This document shows, in pieces, positions 8,249 through 16,816 of a DNA stretch of 64,000 bases. The DNA is taken from the IMG/VR virus record IMGVR_UViG_3300018424_005577, positions 1 through 64,000 of that record, one strand, 5' to 3'. The stretch is from a virus. Numbering within the stretch: position 1 is the first letter of the stretch; the number at the start of each line of letters is the position of its first letter. The translations under genes were made by a program, and so were the position numbers. The notes beneath the pieces were generated by a model. That model did not search any database, was not told where the DNA came from, and saw only the letters and a program-made list of their open reading frames with translations.

Positions 8249-9641
8249 TAAAGATATCCTTCATTTCAGGAAAAGTTTCAGCAAAACTATTGCTTCTTTG
8301 AGTGTCACATCGTTTCAAAAATTCTTGCATCTCTGGTAAACGTACACTCCAATCTTCGCTTTCCATAAATTTTAGCATGCCTTCTAATCTTTTTATACCA
8401 TAACCAGCGTCCATAAATTTTTCTTTTGTAACTTTTCCTTTATGCCAACTAGGAATTCCTAATTCCCAATTTTCTTCCCACCAAGGATAAAACTCTTCGT
8501 ACTTGCGACGGCATTCTTCTTTAAACCATTTAGGTAATACTTTAACATTTAAATGAGGAGGATGATAAACAAAATGATAGTTAATTCCTCCTGCTCCAAA
8601 TGGCCACATATTAATTTTTCTAAATCCTTGTTGCAATTTCCATTTAATAAAATCTGGTATGTAATAAATGTTTAGTGCTTGTACAGCACACGCAACTGTG
8701 ACTTCTGTATTATCAGGAGTTTCTTTATCAAGTATATGAAACACTTCTTCTGTACGTTCCCATTTACTAGGGTAACGAATATAACTATTCATTTCGTGTA
8801 TGCTGTCTACACTATAATGGAAACGTACTAATTTAAATTCTTTCCATAGATCAAACAAATCTTCACGCCATTCGACTCCATTACTATTATAACGCAGTTC
8901 TAGATCTTTTGCAATACCCTGACGTATTGCTTCTTCAAGTATTTCGTAGTGTTCTTCAATAATAAGACTTTCGCCGCCTGCAAAATATATTTGTTGCATG
9001 TTAGGCATTTGTTCATAAAACTGTTTCCAAAACGTAGGATTTTGTTTGTGCCAATTGTAACTACTACCGTTATAGCTTCCTTTGTCTTTCCATTGCATGG
9101 TTTCTTTTAGACTAGCATTTTCAACAGCAGGAAATATTGCTTTCCAATCTTTGATCCAACCTGAACTATCATGCGGGCTACACATTACACACGCAAGTTG
9201 GCACTTGGTACCAAAACGCAAATCAATATATGCAAGTTGCGGAGGAACGCTGCCATCTTCAGCTGTGCTTGCAATTAGGTTATCTACATCAACACGCTCG
9301 CTCCAATAAGCGGTCTCCCACATACGCTTACTATTATGTCCTGCCGCTTCTTCTTTGTAACATTTCATGCAACTGGGAGGCATTTCTCCATTGAGCATTT
9401 GTAGTCTTACATTTTTCATGTAAGTACTATTCCAGGCTGTTTCAAAATCGCTTACATTAAGATTATTAGGTTTGCCGTCATCAGTTTTTAATATTCCTAC
9501 TTGTCCGCCATGTTTTTTATCATTAGTAGGTCCTACACTGCTTGCATTAGCAGTGCAACAAACACGCATACTTCCGTCTGGTCTAGTTGATAGATGAACC
9601 CAAGGTAAAATACACCAAGTGTCGGATACTTTTTTAGTCAT
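8241..9641 (-). CDS. N-terminal-twitch radical SAM protein (466 aa)
   Basis: CQLACVMC at residues 147-154 is the radical SAM cluster motif; the GGEP position reads GGES (222-225). Cys10 (in WCILPW), Cys28-Cys29 (after RPDGSMRV) and Cys91-x-x-Cys94 form the N-terminal auxiliary site. It is the longest of the five twitch-type paralogues and most similar to 4770-6089. The 12-base gap on its 5' side is one of the few places in the operon where genes do not overlap. Reaction unknown. Confidence 0.85.
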   Translation of the reverse strand: MTKKVSDTWCILPWVHLSTRPDGSMRVCCTANASSVGPTNDKKHGGQVGILKTDDGKPNNLNVSDFETAWNSTYMKNVRLQMLNGEMPPSCMKCYKEEAAGHNSKRMWETAYWSERVDVDNLIASTAEDGSVPPQLAYIDLRFGTKCQLACVMCSPHDSSGWIKDWKAIFPAVENASLKETMQWKDKGSYNGSSYNWHKQNPTFWKQFYEQMPNMQQIYFAGGESLIIEEHYEILEEAIRQGIAKDLELRYNSNGVEWREDLFDLWKEFKLVRFHYSVDSIHEMNSYIRYPSKWERTEEVFHILDKETPDNTEVTVACAVQALNIYYIPDFIKWKLQQGFRKINMWPFGAGGINYHFVYHPPHLNVKVLPKWFKEECRRKYEEFYPWWEENWELGIPSWHKGKVTKEKFMDAGYGIKRLEGMLKFMESEDWSVRLPEMQEFLKRCDTQRSNSFAETFPEMKDIFNG

Positions 9642-9653
9642 ACTTATACTTAC

Positions 9654-10718
9654 CTAATTAACTACGTAGTTTATTTCGTTATGATATGCTTTGTTTTTTG
9701 CACAAGTTTTTATGCATCTAGGCAAATGCATACCGTGATATGGATGCCAACTTGCTTTTAGTAATTTTTGATACCACGGATGCTTCATAACTTCTTGTAT
9801 AGAATGAACTTTCAAACTATTCCAGTTAGGATCGAAGTTAGAAAGTTTGTCTAATATACCTTCTTTATTTTTAAAAGCACTATCCCAGAGAAAACAACAA
9901 GGCCACATAGTTAAATCGCTGGCAATAAATATTTCTCCTTCGTGAATGTACTTACAAACAATACTATCAGTAATTTCTTTTATCTTAGATTCATCTACTT
10001 TAGTGTTTTGATATTCTTCAATAAACTTGTCTAATTCTTTTACTGTTTTTACTTTGCTGTGTTCTTTTTCGCCGGTTGTTGTAATAGTTTTCTTTTCTTC
10101 TACAATTTTTTTATTTTGTTTTCTTTTTAATGTAGCTACCCAATCGTCATAACTATTACGCATACCTGTTCTAGTAGCAAATTTAAAACCTAATTCTTTG
10201 GCATGCTGTTTTGCAATTTCTAATTCGTGTTCATTATGATCAAAAACAATGTATATCCAAGACGCATTTTCTTTTGGTGCAACAGACGAAAATGCTTGCA
10301 TGTTTCTTTCAATAACATCAAATTTAGTGTTAACTCTGTAAATATGATTAGTTTCTTTATGTCCGTCTACACAAAAATGTATATGCAATCTGCCAGGATA
10401 ATCATTTGCTATTGCACCTAAACTTTTCCACCATTGTGCAGTTTGATAGCCACCGTTTGTACTAAGTTCGCAATACGCTCCGTTGGTCACTAGATAATCC
10501 ACCATCTTGACGCATTCTACATTAAGAGCCGGATCACCTAAAACTCCGCAAAATTTAAATTCTTTGCCACGTATGTCTGCTTCAGTAGGAAACAATCTTA
10601 CAATATCATGAAAGTTAAAACTATTAATTTTTAACCTATCACTATTAAGTGTTCTAGCACATCCTGGACACGCCGCATTGCAGTTACTTGTAATTTCTAA
10701 TTCAATTTTGTTTATCAT
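9654..10718 (-). CDS. Radical SAM protein with C-terminal SPASM-like cysteines (354 aa)
   Basis: CNAACPGC lies at residues 13-20, at the very N-terminus after a TSN strand. The GGEP position reads LGDP (60-63). A C-terminal SPASM-like set is visible: Cys255, then a strand ending in Cys274-Cys275 (MWPCC), then Cys335 and Cys339. A lysine-rich, low-complexity linker (about residues 196-240) separates core and tail. It is a clear paralogue of the next gene upstream (10715-11800), with which it overlaps by 4 bases. SPASM-type enzymes often modify peptides or proteins (established for the family); the substrate here is unknown. Confidence 0.86.
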   Translation of the reverse strand: MINKIELEITSNCNAACPGCARTLNSDRLKINSFNFHDIVRLFPTEADIRGKEFKFCGVLGDPALNVECVKMVDYLVTNGAYCELSTNGGYQTAQWWKSLGAIANDYPGRLHIHFCVDGHKETNHIYRVNTKFDVIERNMQAFSSVAPKENASWIYIVFDHNEHELEIAKQHAKELGFKFATRTGMRNSYDDWVATLKRKQNKKIVEEKKTITTTGEKEHSKVKTVKELDKFIEEYQNTKVDESKIKEITDSIVCKYIHEGEIFIASDLTMWPCCFLWDSAFKNKEGILDKLSNFDPNWNSLKVHSIQEVMKHPWYQKLLKASWHPYHGMHLPRCIKTCAKNKAYHNEINYVVN

Positions 10719-11800
10719 TTAAATTGTTCCGCATATGGATCAAACTCAGTTCCGCACTTCATTGCACAGACACCTAACTTTCCATTTTGTATTCCTTGTA
10801 TAGACCAACTGTCTTGTATTCCTTTCAGTAAAGTTCCTTGCATTACTTGTTCAAGATCATTGTTTATAATATCTATACCTTCCTTTCCGCCTGCTGAGTC
10901 AATATGATCCCAAATCTGTTCTACCCTTGGATCAGGATGCCACCATTTATACATACGTCCGGCAGTCCAACAACAAGGCATTAACAAGCCTTCGGCTGTT
11001 ACAAATATACTACCTTGTTCAGCAACTTTACATTTTACAGAACAGGTATCATAGTACTTTTGCATACTGCCGTATGTGTTAGTTATTTCTTCTTCTTTAA
11101 GCAAAGCTAAATTAATATTTTTTGTATCTTTAGGTTTTGCTAAATTTTGTGTTTGTTCTCCCTTTCTGTTCACTGCTTGGTGCGTTTCTTTTCCAGAAAG
11201 TTGCGAAGTGCTGTAAAATCTGCCTGTCTTTTTTCTTACAAATTTTTCAAAACCCATACTGTTCGCTATTTCTTCTGCACGATCAACTTGATGTTCGTTA
11301 TGTTCAAAAACTATAAAATCCCAGCGAGCTCTACCGCCGGCGGCAATAAATGCCTTAGCACTTCGTTCTACATTATCCCAAACAACATTCTGCCTGTATA
11401 GGTGATTAGTATCCCTAAGGCCATCCACGCTAAAAATAACAGCACCCATTCTACCAAAAACTTGGGCAAGTTCAGTCCACCATGCTTCATCTTTTGCTCC
11501 TGCATTTGTATTCATACTCAACCACATTTTAGGGTTATGTTCTCTAAAATATTTGAAAACTTCTAGTGTATCTTTAGCAACAATAGGATCGCCTAAGTTG
11601 CCACACATATACATTGTGTTAAGTTGTTTAATAAAGTCTGGTTTAAAAATACGTTTACAATCTTCAAGACTTAACTCTGCATTTGTTATGTGAGGATTAT
11701 CTGTGCCGCCATTACAATTTCTATCACACATAGGGCAGGCCGCTTGACAACGTTGTGTAATTTCTAAATGTACTTCTTTAATGTTTTCGTATCTATACAT
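10715..11800 (-). CDS. Radical SAM protein with C-terminal SPASM-like cysteines (361 aa)
   Basis: CQAACPMC lies at residues 18-25, followed by a further Cys29. The GGEP position reads LGDP, within MCGNLGDP. The C-terminal half contains CxVKCKV, a strand ending in LLMPCC, and CAMKC near residue 350, the same spacing as in the 9654-10718 protein. Both share an IVFxHNEH box and a variable charged linker near residues 200-240. The pair probably arose by tandem duplication. It overlaps the 74-aa gene upstream by 8 bases. The function may be peptide or small-molecule modification (inference). Confidence 0.86.
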   Translation of the reverse strand: MYRYENIKEVHLEITQRCQAACPMCDRNCNGGTDNPHITNAELSLEDCKRIFKPDFIKQLNTMYMCGNLGDPIVAKDTLEVFKYFREHNPKMWLSMNTNAGAKDEAWWTELAQVFGRMGAVIFSVDGLRDTNHLYRQNVVWDNVERSAKAFIAAGGRARWDFIVFEHNEHQVDRAEEIANSMGFEKFVRKKTGRFYSTSQLSGKETHQAVNRKGEQTQNLAKPKDTKNINLALLKEEEITNTYGSMQKYYDTCSVKCKVAEQGSIFVTAEGLLMPCCWTAGRMYKWWHPDPRVEQIWDHIDSAGGKEGIDIINNDLEQVMQGTLLKGIQDSWSIQGIQNGKLGVCAMKCGTEFDPYAEQFK

Positions 11801-12017
11801 CGTGTACTAACTTTACATCTTTTCCTGGGCCAACTTTACTAGGCAAATCACCATATTGAGCAACATACCAGAGAATTACTGCTTTGTACCAGTTATGACT
11901 ATTATGATGTGCTTCTTTGTTAAATTGTGTAATATTATTACTTGTTGCTTGCATGGTGCTTAATGCCCTTGCACTTTCTAATTGAAGTTCTCTGACTGTA
12001 AATTTATCTAATTCCAA
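11793..12017 (-). CDS. Small unknown protein (74 aa, TTG start)
   Basis: I do not recognise this protein. The only initiator available is TTG 12017-12015, because a stop lies two codons further upstream in this frame. It overlaps the methyltransferase-like gene by 14 bases and the following radical SAM gene by 8, which supports it as real. The sequence is mixed helical with a His/Asn-rich middle (HHNSHNWY) and a WYVAQYGDLPSK segment. It has no cysteines and no leader/core split, so it does not look like a typical RiPP precursor, though a substrate or adaptor role for neighbouring enzymes cannot be excluded. Confidence 0.6.
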   Translation of the reverse strand: MELDKFTVRELQLESARALSTMQATSNNITQFNKEAHHNSHNWYKAVILWYVAQYGDLPSKVGPGKDVKLVHDV

Positions 12018-13047
12018 TTTTCATAAACCTCTTATATTTTTCTAAGTCTAACACACCTTCAAACAAAACTTGCTTCATCGGTGTTTCATCCGAAAACTCT
12101 TTAAGACTAGATTTACAATTAATATGTTCTTCGATATCAAAGTAATTATTTGTCTGCAATACAACTAAGGTGCCACTTTGTAATTTTTCATACCAATCAC
12201 TAAAATTAGGTATATGTTCACAACTTGTGTTAATAACTGTAGTAGGACTATCAGACATATTAGATAGTTGTCCTTCTTTGTTTATTGTTTGATAGTTATA
12301 ATTTTTATAATCTATATCAAATATATTTTTTGTTGTTGCTTTAAATTTCCAATCTTGTACTAACCAACTTTTATTAAAGACTTCTGCTATGTCGGCACAA
12401 CTAGGATCTATGTCAAAACTTCTAATTTTTGATATATGTAAATTACTTTCAAACAACATAGTTGCTAGTGTACCGTACCAACCAGCACATAAAAATACTG
12501 TGCCTAGTGATCTATTAATTTTTTGAAGTTCGTCTACTAACCATATTTTACTTTTAAGTTGTCCTCTACTAAAACAATCATTATCTATCTCTATACTATC
12601 TGCTAAAATTCTTTTAAAGGCTTGAGTAAAGTCAGTTTGAACAAATCTGTCAAATATATCAAACAGTTTCCAAATGTTATCTTCAAGTACAAGTTTACGA
12701 ACATCTTCGTCGTATATAAATCTAAATATGCTGTAAAGATTTTCGCCTATTACAGCCTTTCTTAATTCTACATTATCAACAAGTCTAAAAATACTGTGTA
12801 AATTATTTTCTAATATTGCTTTACGTAAATCATCAGCTTCGCCTTTTACTGTAACATCTCCAATAACACGAAACAAACTGTGTAGATTTTTTTCTACAAC
12901 TGCTTTACGTAGTTCTTCATTTGCATTAGTGACACGAAATATACTATTAAGGTCTTTATCTATATAGGCACGCCTTAGATTTGATATATTTGTGTCGTTT
13001 GGATACAGCAACTCATATCTATCTAGCAGTTCATGAATTTCTAGCAT
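12004..13047 (-). CDS. Methyltransferase-like protein with N-terminal ~25-aa repeats (347 aa)
   Basis: Residues about 20-145 hold about five imperfect repeats of the form LRKAVxExNLxSIFRxxxD. The C-terminal part looks like a Rossmann-fold class I methyltransferase: VFLCAGWYGTLA (a glycine-containing motif I), IRSFDIDPSCADIA (acidic motif II), NIFDIDY, and TTVINTSCEHIPNFSDWY followed by a LVVLQTNNYF strand. Such proteins recur in marine T4-like phages; the methyl acceptor is unknown and a non-methylating SAM-binding role is possible. The repeats may be a helical scaffold for partner binding (inference). ATG at 13047; overlaps of 17 and 14 bases with its neighbours place it firmly in the island operon. 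Confidence 0.7.
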   Translation of the reverse strand: MLEIHELLDRYELLYPNDTNISNLRRAYIDKDLNSIFRVTNANEELRKAVVEKNLHSLFRVIGDVTVKGEADDLRKAILENNLHSIFRLVDNVELRKAVIGENLYSIFRFIYDEDVRKLVLEDNIWKLFDIFDRFVQTDFTQAFKRILADSIEIDNDCFSRGQLKSKIWLVDELQKINRSLGTVFLCAGWYGTLATMLFESNLHISKIRSFDIDPSCADIAEVFNKSWLVQDWKFKATTKNIFDIDYKNYNYQTINKEGQLSNMSDSPTTVINTSCEHIPNFSDWYEKLQSGTLVVLQTNNYFDIEEHINCKSSLKEFSDETPMKQVLFEGVLDLEKYKRFMKIGIR

Positions 13048-14638
13048 TAAATTGTTCCTTCAACCAATCAAAGTTGTTAATTTTTTTGAGAGCTTCAATA
13101 TCACCTCTGTTACTTTCACCGTATTTTCTGCCGGCTCTTGCACCGTCAGTTACATAATTACCAAATGGCTCGTCCTTGCCTTTATCACTACACCATATAT
13201 TTAGACGTAATTCCGTTTCGACATCCTTTTGTCTATCTATAACTTTGCTTGATAATTTGCAACATTCTCTAAAGCCACTTTTCCAAGCACTAAACGGGTC
13301 TGTATTAAACTCGGTACTATTAGAAACTTCTTTTACCGCTTTAAAATGTCTACTTATACTTGTAGTCATATCCGGTTTAGATGTATCCATTTCTATTGTT
13401 GCTATCCTTGGAAATAATTTTACTCCGCCGTAGCCATATTCTAAACCTTTTACTTTGTTTTCACATCGCCAAACATGAACGTGATCTTTTTCCTTAGCTG
13501 GCACCACATAATCAAAATTAAAATCATCATTTATAACTGCGTCTCCATCTACAATCCATATCATATCTGTACTACACTGTTTTGCCGCTTCAATATGTGC
13601 TTGATGGATTCCTTTTATCCCATGAACACGTTTTGCACGAGGAAATCTTTTAATTAAATTTTCATAGTTTTTGTCTGCGTTAACTTCATTGTAACTGATA
13701 AACACAATATCGTATTCTTCATTAGAAATACTTGAACTATTAGATATATTTTTGTAGCTAGATCGCTCTTGATTAATGTAAACAGTTTTAAAGAACTTGC
13801 TTTGATCTTCATCTAATGGTTCAACAGCTATAGGCAAATCTAATTCTTCTTTTAATTGAAATCCAAGATCTTCTATTGGACTATCTACGAATGAAAAGTC
13901 CTTATTATTCCAATATTCATTCAGCCATTTAAAATCACGCACATTTACAAAGTTCCAATCTGTACACATAGTTTTGTACAAACCTTCTCTTGCACCATAT
14001 ATTGCCCATTTACCGTTTTCTACGTCTGCACCTACCATTAACCATACATAAAGTCTGTGCAAGTTTTTCCAATGTAAACCTTTTAGTCTTTCTTTAGAAA
14101 CTTTTTGTCCTTCATTTAGTGCCATTTTAACACCTTCGCGGAATCCTGCTCTCCAGGCTTGTTGAGGTGTAGCATTATTCATAATAGTACTATATGTTCC
14201 AGGCAAATGATAATAATTTATATCCCAACAAAAGTCTACCTGTGCTTGTAGGTTATCAGGGGCGGCGTTTTCATGTGTTTTCATGTTTAGTATTATACTT
14301 TTAGGCCAACACTTTATTCCGCCGTTGCCATAAACTAATCCGTTGATGTTATTTTTTGCAGTAAAACTTATAACGGTTTTGTAAGGATTAAAATCATTGC
14401 CTAATACAAATTCTTGATTAATAAAATCTTGATTTACTATATTGTCGCCGTCTACAATAATTAATCTATCAGTTTCACTAATATTTGCACATGCTTTATG
14501 CGCCGCATCACTACCTTCAACACCATGAACACGTTTTGCCCAAGGAATTTTTTTGCATAAATCTGCATAATTCTTTTCTGCGTTTGGCTCGTCATACGAC
14601 AAGTATATTACATCACAGTCTGGTACTCTAAGTTTCAT
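13031..14638 (-). CDS. Tandem-duplicated glycosyltransferase-like protein (535 aa)
   Basis: Two homologous halves. Each begins with a strand of the type D-V/I-x-x-SYxExNAxKNY, continues with RVHGxxGxxxAH, and reaches a VDGD acidic motif (about residues 62-65 and 363-366), then GGxKxxP and an AWxxGFRE box. The DGD after a hydrophobic strand resembles the DxD metal and nucleotide-sugar site of GT-A glycosyltransferases. Catalysis has not been shown for this family as far as I know, so 'glycosyltransferase-like' is an inference from fold motifs. The halves are diverged enough to have been separate for a long time. It overlaps neighbours by 11 and 17 bases. Confidence 0.68.
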   Translation of the reverse strand: MKLRVPDCDVIYLSYDEPNAEKNYADLCKKIPWAKRVHGVEGSDAAHKACANISETDRLIIVDGDNIVNQDFINQEFVLGNDFNPYKTVISFTAKNNINGLVYGNGGIKCWPKSIILNMKTHENAAPDNLQAQVDFCWDINYYHLPGTYSTIMNNATPQQAWRAGFREGVKMALNEGQKVSKERLKGLHWKNLHRLYVWLMVGADVENGKWAIYGAREGLYKTMCTDWNFVNVRDFKWLNEYWNNKDFSFVDSPIEDLGFQLKEELDLPIAVEPLDEDQSKFFKTVYINQERSSYKNISNSSSISNEEYDIVFISYNEVNADKNYENLIKRFPRAKRVHGIKGIHQAHIEAAKQCSTDMIWIVDGDAVINDDFNFDYVVPAKEKDHVHVWRCENKVKGLEYGYGGVKLFPRIATIEMDTSKPDMTTSISRHFKAVKEVSNSTEFNTDPFSAWKSGFRECCKLSSKVIDRQKDVETELRLNIWCSDKGKDEPFGNYVTDGARAGRKYGESNRGDIEALKKINNFDWLKEQFNARNS

Positions 14639-15197
14639 TTTTTACTCTAAATCCGTAGTCTTTAAAACGCTTAGGCGTATAGATACTTAACTTTGTAAGA
14701 TTGCACTCGTCGTCAGTTGTGAACGGAATCTCAATTACACCAGTTTCACATAGTTCTTCTATGTCTACACGTAGTAATCTATACAATATGTTTAGATCAC
14801 CATGTTTAGTAACACTAAAATTTAATGTTTCACCTACAAACATGCCTTTCATGTTAGTACACAATTCATCTGAAAGAATAATTCGCCAAACTTTAGTTGT
14901 ATTATCCTTTTCTATAGTGCAATCTTTGTTACTATACGAATAAGGAATGCTATGATGGAAATCATTAATATCAAATGTAGTTTTATTAATAGAATCTGTT
15001 TCTTTTAACTCAAATTTTTTCGTTTCAGGATTATAAATTACCCTAAAATTGTTTTTTGATACTTTACCTTCAAGGATAGGTCCGGCTATTTCATATGGAA
15101 CTTGTATTTGCGAAGGAGCATCAATAGGAGGTGCGCCGATTTGCTTGATTTTACCAGTTTTTTTATCGAACCCTAGTGCAATATTACCCTTGTACAT
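14628..15197 (-). CDS. Unknown beta-rich protein (189 aa)
   Basis: I do not recognise this protein. It starts at ATG 15197 and overlaps the upstream glycosyltransferase-like gene by 14 bases and the downstream one by 11. It opens with a GFDKKTGKIKQIG hairpin-like repeat, then a proline-rich IGAPPIDAPSQIQVP stretch, then alternating short hydrophobic and charged segments suggesting beta structure. No signal peptide, membrane segment or cysteine cluster is visible. Its place between sugar-transferase genes suggests a role in the same process, but nothing in the sequence defines it. Confidence 0.7.
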   Translation of the reverse strand: MYKGNIALGFDKKTGKIKQIGAPPIDAPSQIQVPYEIAGPILEGKVSKNNFRVIYNPETKKFELKETDSINKTTFDINDFHHSIPYSYSNKDCTIEKDNTTKVWRIILSDELCTNMKGMFVGETLNFSVTKHGDLNILYRLLRVDIEELCETGVIEIPFTTDDECNLTKLSIYTPKRFKDYGFRVKNET

Positions 15198-15993
15198 CTT
15201 CGAACTTCCTAATTATATCCTCATTAACAAAACTATTATCTGTATAATGAAAAACAGTGTGTTGAGCATGATTTCCTATTTTTAAATTTGCATCATCATC
15301 TACAAAAACGCTTACTCTTGTTGACCAATTATCACTATACTTTTCCCAATTTTGTATTGCAGGTTTCATATGTACTAAATTAGGCATAATGTTATTTTTT
15401 TGTCTAATATCTAATACAATATGGGTAATTGCTGTAATGATATCCATGCTAGGTTCTTTAGGCATGTTCTTAGGGCAGAATATCCTGTAGTATTCTTGCC
15501 AATTATCAGCTATATGTTTTTGCGTAGTATAAAACTGTTTTGAATATTTGCTTTTTTTAAAGTAGAAAAATGCGTTATAAACGTTAGGTAAATTATTACT
15601 AATAAATGCTTTCCTGTAAAACGTATCTTTTATTTTCTCGCCCCTATATGTAAAGACAGTATCACAATAATAAACATCAGTATTCATTGCTTGCCAGAAA
15701 TAATCTAAATTATGCAATACTAATACATCACTATCCATTGAAATTGTTTCTTCGTAAGGAGACAGTTCATAGATAAACTGTCTAGCATAGGTTTTAAATC
15801 TACTATTATCGCCATTGTATGTAGGTACAGGAATTATTTTATCAAAAATATACTTGTAATTTGCTACATCAGTATTAGTAATTAGGCTTACTGGAATATG
15901 TTGATTAAATTTTTTTATACTTAATGCACACAGATATGCTTGTTGTATATATTGCTCACCTTCGGCATACAATACAAATCCTTTATTACTCAT
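15184..15993 (-). CDS. GT8/GT-A-like glycosyltransferase (269 aa)
   Basis: An N-terminal strand KGFVLYAEG is followed by a helix with LCALSIKKFN, PVSLITNTD, and the acidic motif MDSDVLV with DSD at residues 87-89. This is the GT-A layout of GT8-type transferases that move a sugar from a nucleotide donor using a divalent metal. The upstream paralogue (15986-16816) has the same layout with DTD. Length fits a single catalytic domain without membrane anchor. It may modify host or virion glycans or a product of the radical SAM genes (inference). It overlaps both neighbours (8 and 14 bases). Confidence 0.68.
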   Translation of the reverse strand: MSNKGFVLYAEGEQYIQQAYLCALSIKKFNQHIPVSLITNTDVANYKYIFDKIIPVPTYNGDNSRFKTYARQFIYELSPYEETISMDSDVLVLHNLDYFWQAMNTDVYYCDTVFTYRGEKIKDTFYRKAFISNNLPNVYNAFFYFKKSKYSKQFYTTQKHIADNWQEYYRIFCPKNMPKEPSMDIITAITHIVLDIRQKNNIMPNLVHMKPAIQNWEKYSDNWSTRVSVFVDDDANLKIGNHAQHTVFHYTDNSFVNEDIIRKFEDVQG

Positions 15994-16816
15994 CTATACA
16001 CCTCTGTAGACTAAATTTATTCATTACATGCACATTAGCGTTTTTTATCGATAATGGAGTATATTGATTTTTATAGGTTGGCTTTTCTAATAAAAACTTT
16101 AAGTTATTTTCTTGCACTTTATACAAAATGCTTTTGTCTGTGATATAATATAAAGTTCCGGGCATTTCTTTTGCAAAATCGCCTGCTTGAAATCCATTCA
16201 TAATATGAATAGCAATACTAAATGCATAGTCATTACGGAATTTTAATGATTCGATAAAATATGTAATTCTATAATGTTGATAATTTTCTTGTATATGTTT
16301 TAATAAATCAAAGAAAATTTTGTTAGAATAAACTTTTCTAAAAAACACACATGTAGCCCAGTAAAAATCTATACTTATATCTGATATTCTTTCGAACTCG
16401 ATACCTGTTGTCATGTCTACTAGATTATGACATTGTTTGTATATTAAAAAATTATTGGATTGATTAAAACATTGTAAAAAATTATTGTTGCAAATTACAA
16501 CGTCAGTGTCTAACATTAAAGTTTCGTCGTAAGGAGTAAGCTCATATGCAAGGCTACGAGAATTATTCTTCCATAAAGACTTTACTGAATTACCTGAACC
16601 GTCATAGTGTGTTTTAAAATTGTTATCTACAGTATTTTCTAAGATAATAACTTTATCAAATGCAGATAAATCTGCATCTTCACAACTTTCTTTGTCTGTT
16701 ACCAAAGATACTGGTAAATCTAAATGCTGTTTTGCACGTTTAGCAAGGTCTTTTGCTTGTGAAATATAATTTAATGTATTGCTATTTCTGGCAAACACTA
16801 AGATGCCTTTACTCAT
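15986..16816 (-). CDS. GT8/GT-A-like glycosyltransferase (276 aa)
   Basis: Paralogue of the next gene: KGILVFARN strand at the N-terminus, LPVSLVTDKES, then an ELTPYDETLMLDTDVV box with DTD at residues 103-105. The remainder (FYWATCVFFRK, NDYAFSIAIHIMNG) parallels regions of the 269-aa protein and fits the acceptor side of a GT-A fold. No signal peptide or transmembrane segment. Start ATG 16816 overlaps the small operon-leading gene by 8 bases. Donor and acceptor sugars cannot be deduced. Confidence 0.68.
   Translation of the reverse strand: MSKGILVFARNSNTLNYISQAKDLAKRAKQHLDLPVSLVTDKESCEDADLSAFDKVIILENTVDNNFKTHYDGSGNSVKSLWKNNSRSLAYELTPYDETLMLDTDVVICNNNFLQCFNQSNNFLIYKQCHNLVDMTTGIEFERISDISIDFYWATCVFFRKVYSNKIFFDLLKHIQENYQHYRITYFIESLKFRNDYAFSIAIHIMNGFQAGDFAKEMPGTLYYITDKSILYKVQENNLKFLLEKPTYKNQYTPLSIKNANVHVMNKFSLQRCIDE

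Noticed and set aside
11793-12017. RiPP precursor peptide for the radical SAM enzymes
   Set aside because: No cysteines, no repeated core and no leader/core boundary; 74 residues with a TTG start look like a normal small protein. Not excluded, but unsupported.
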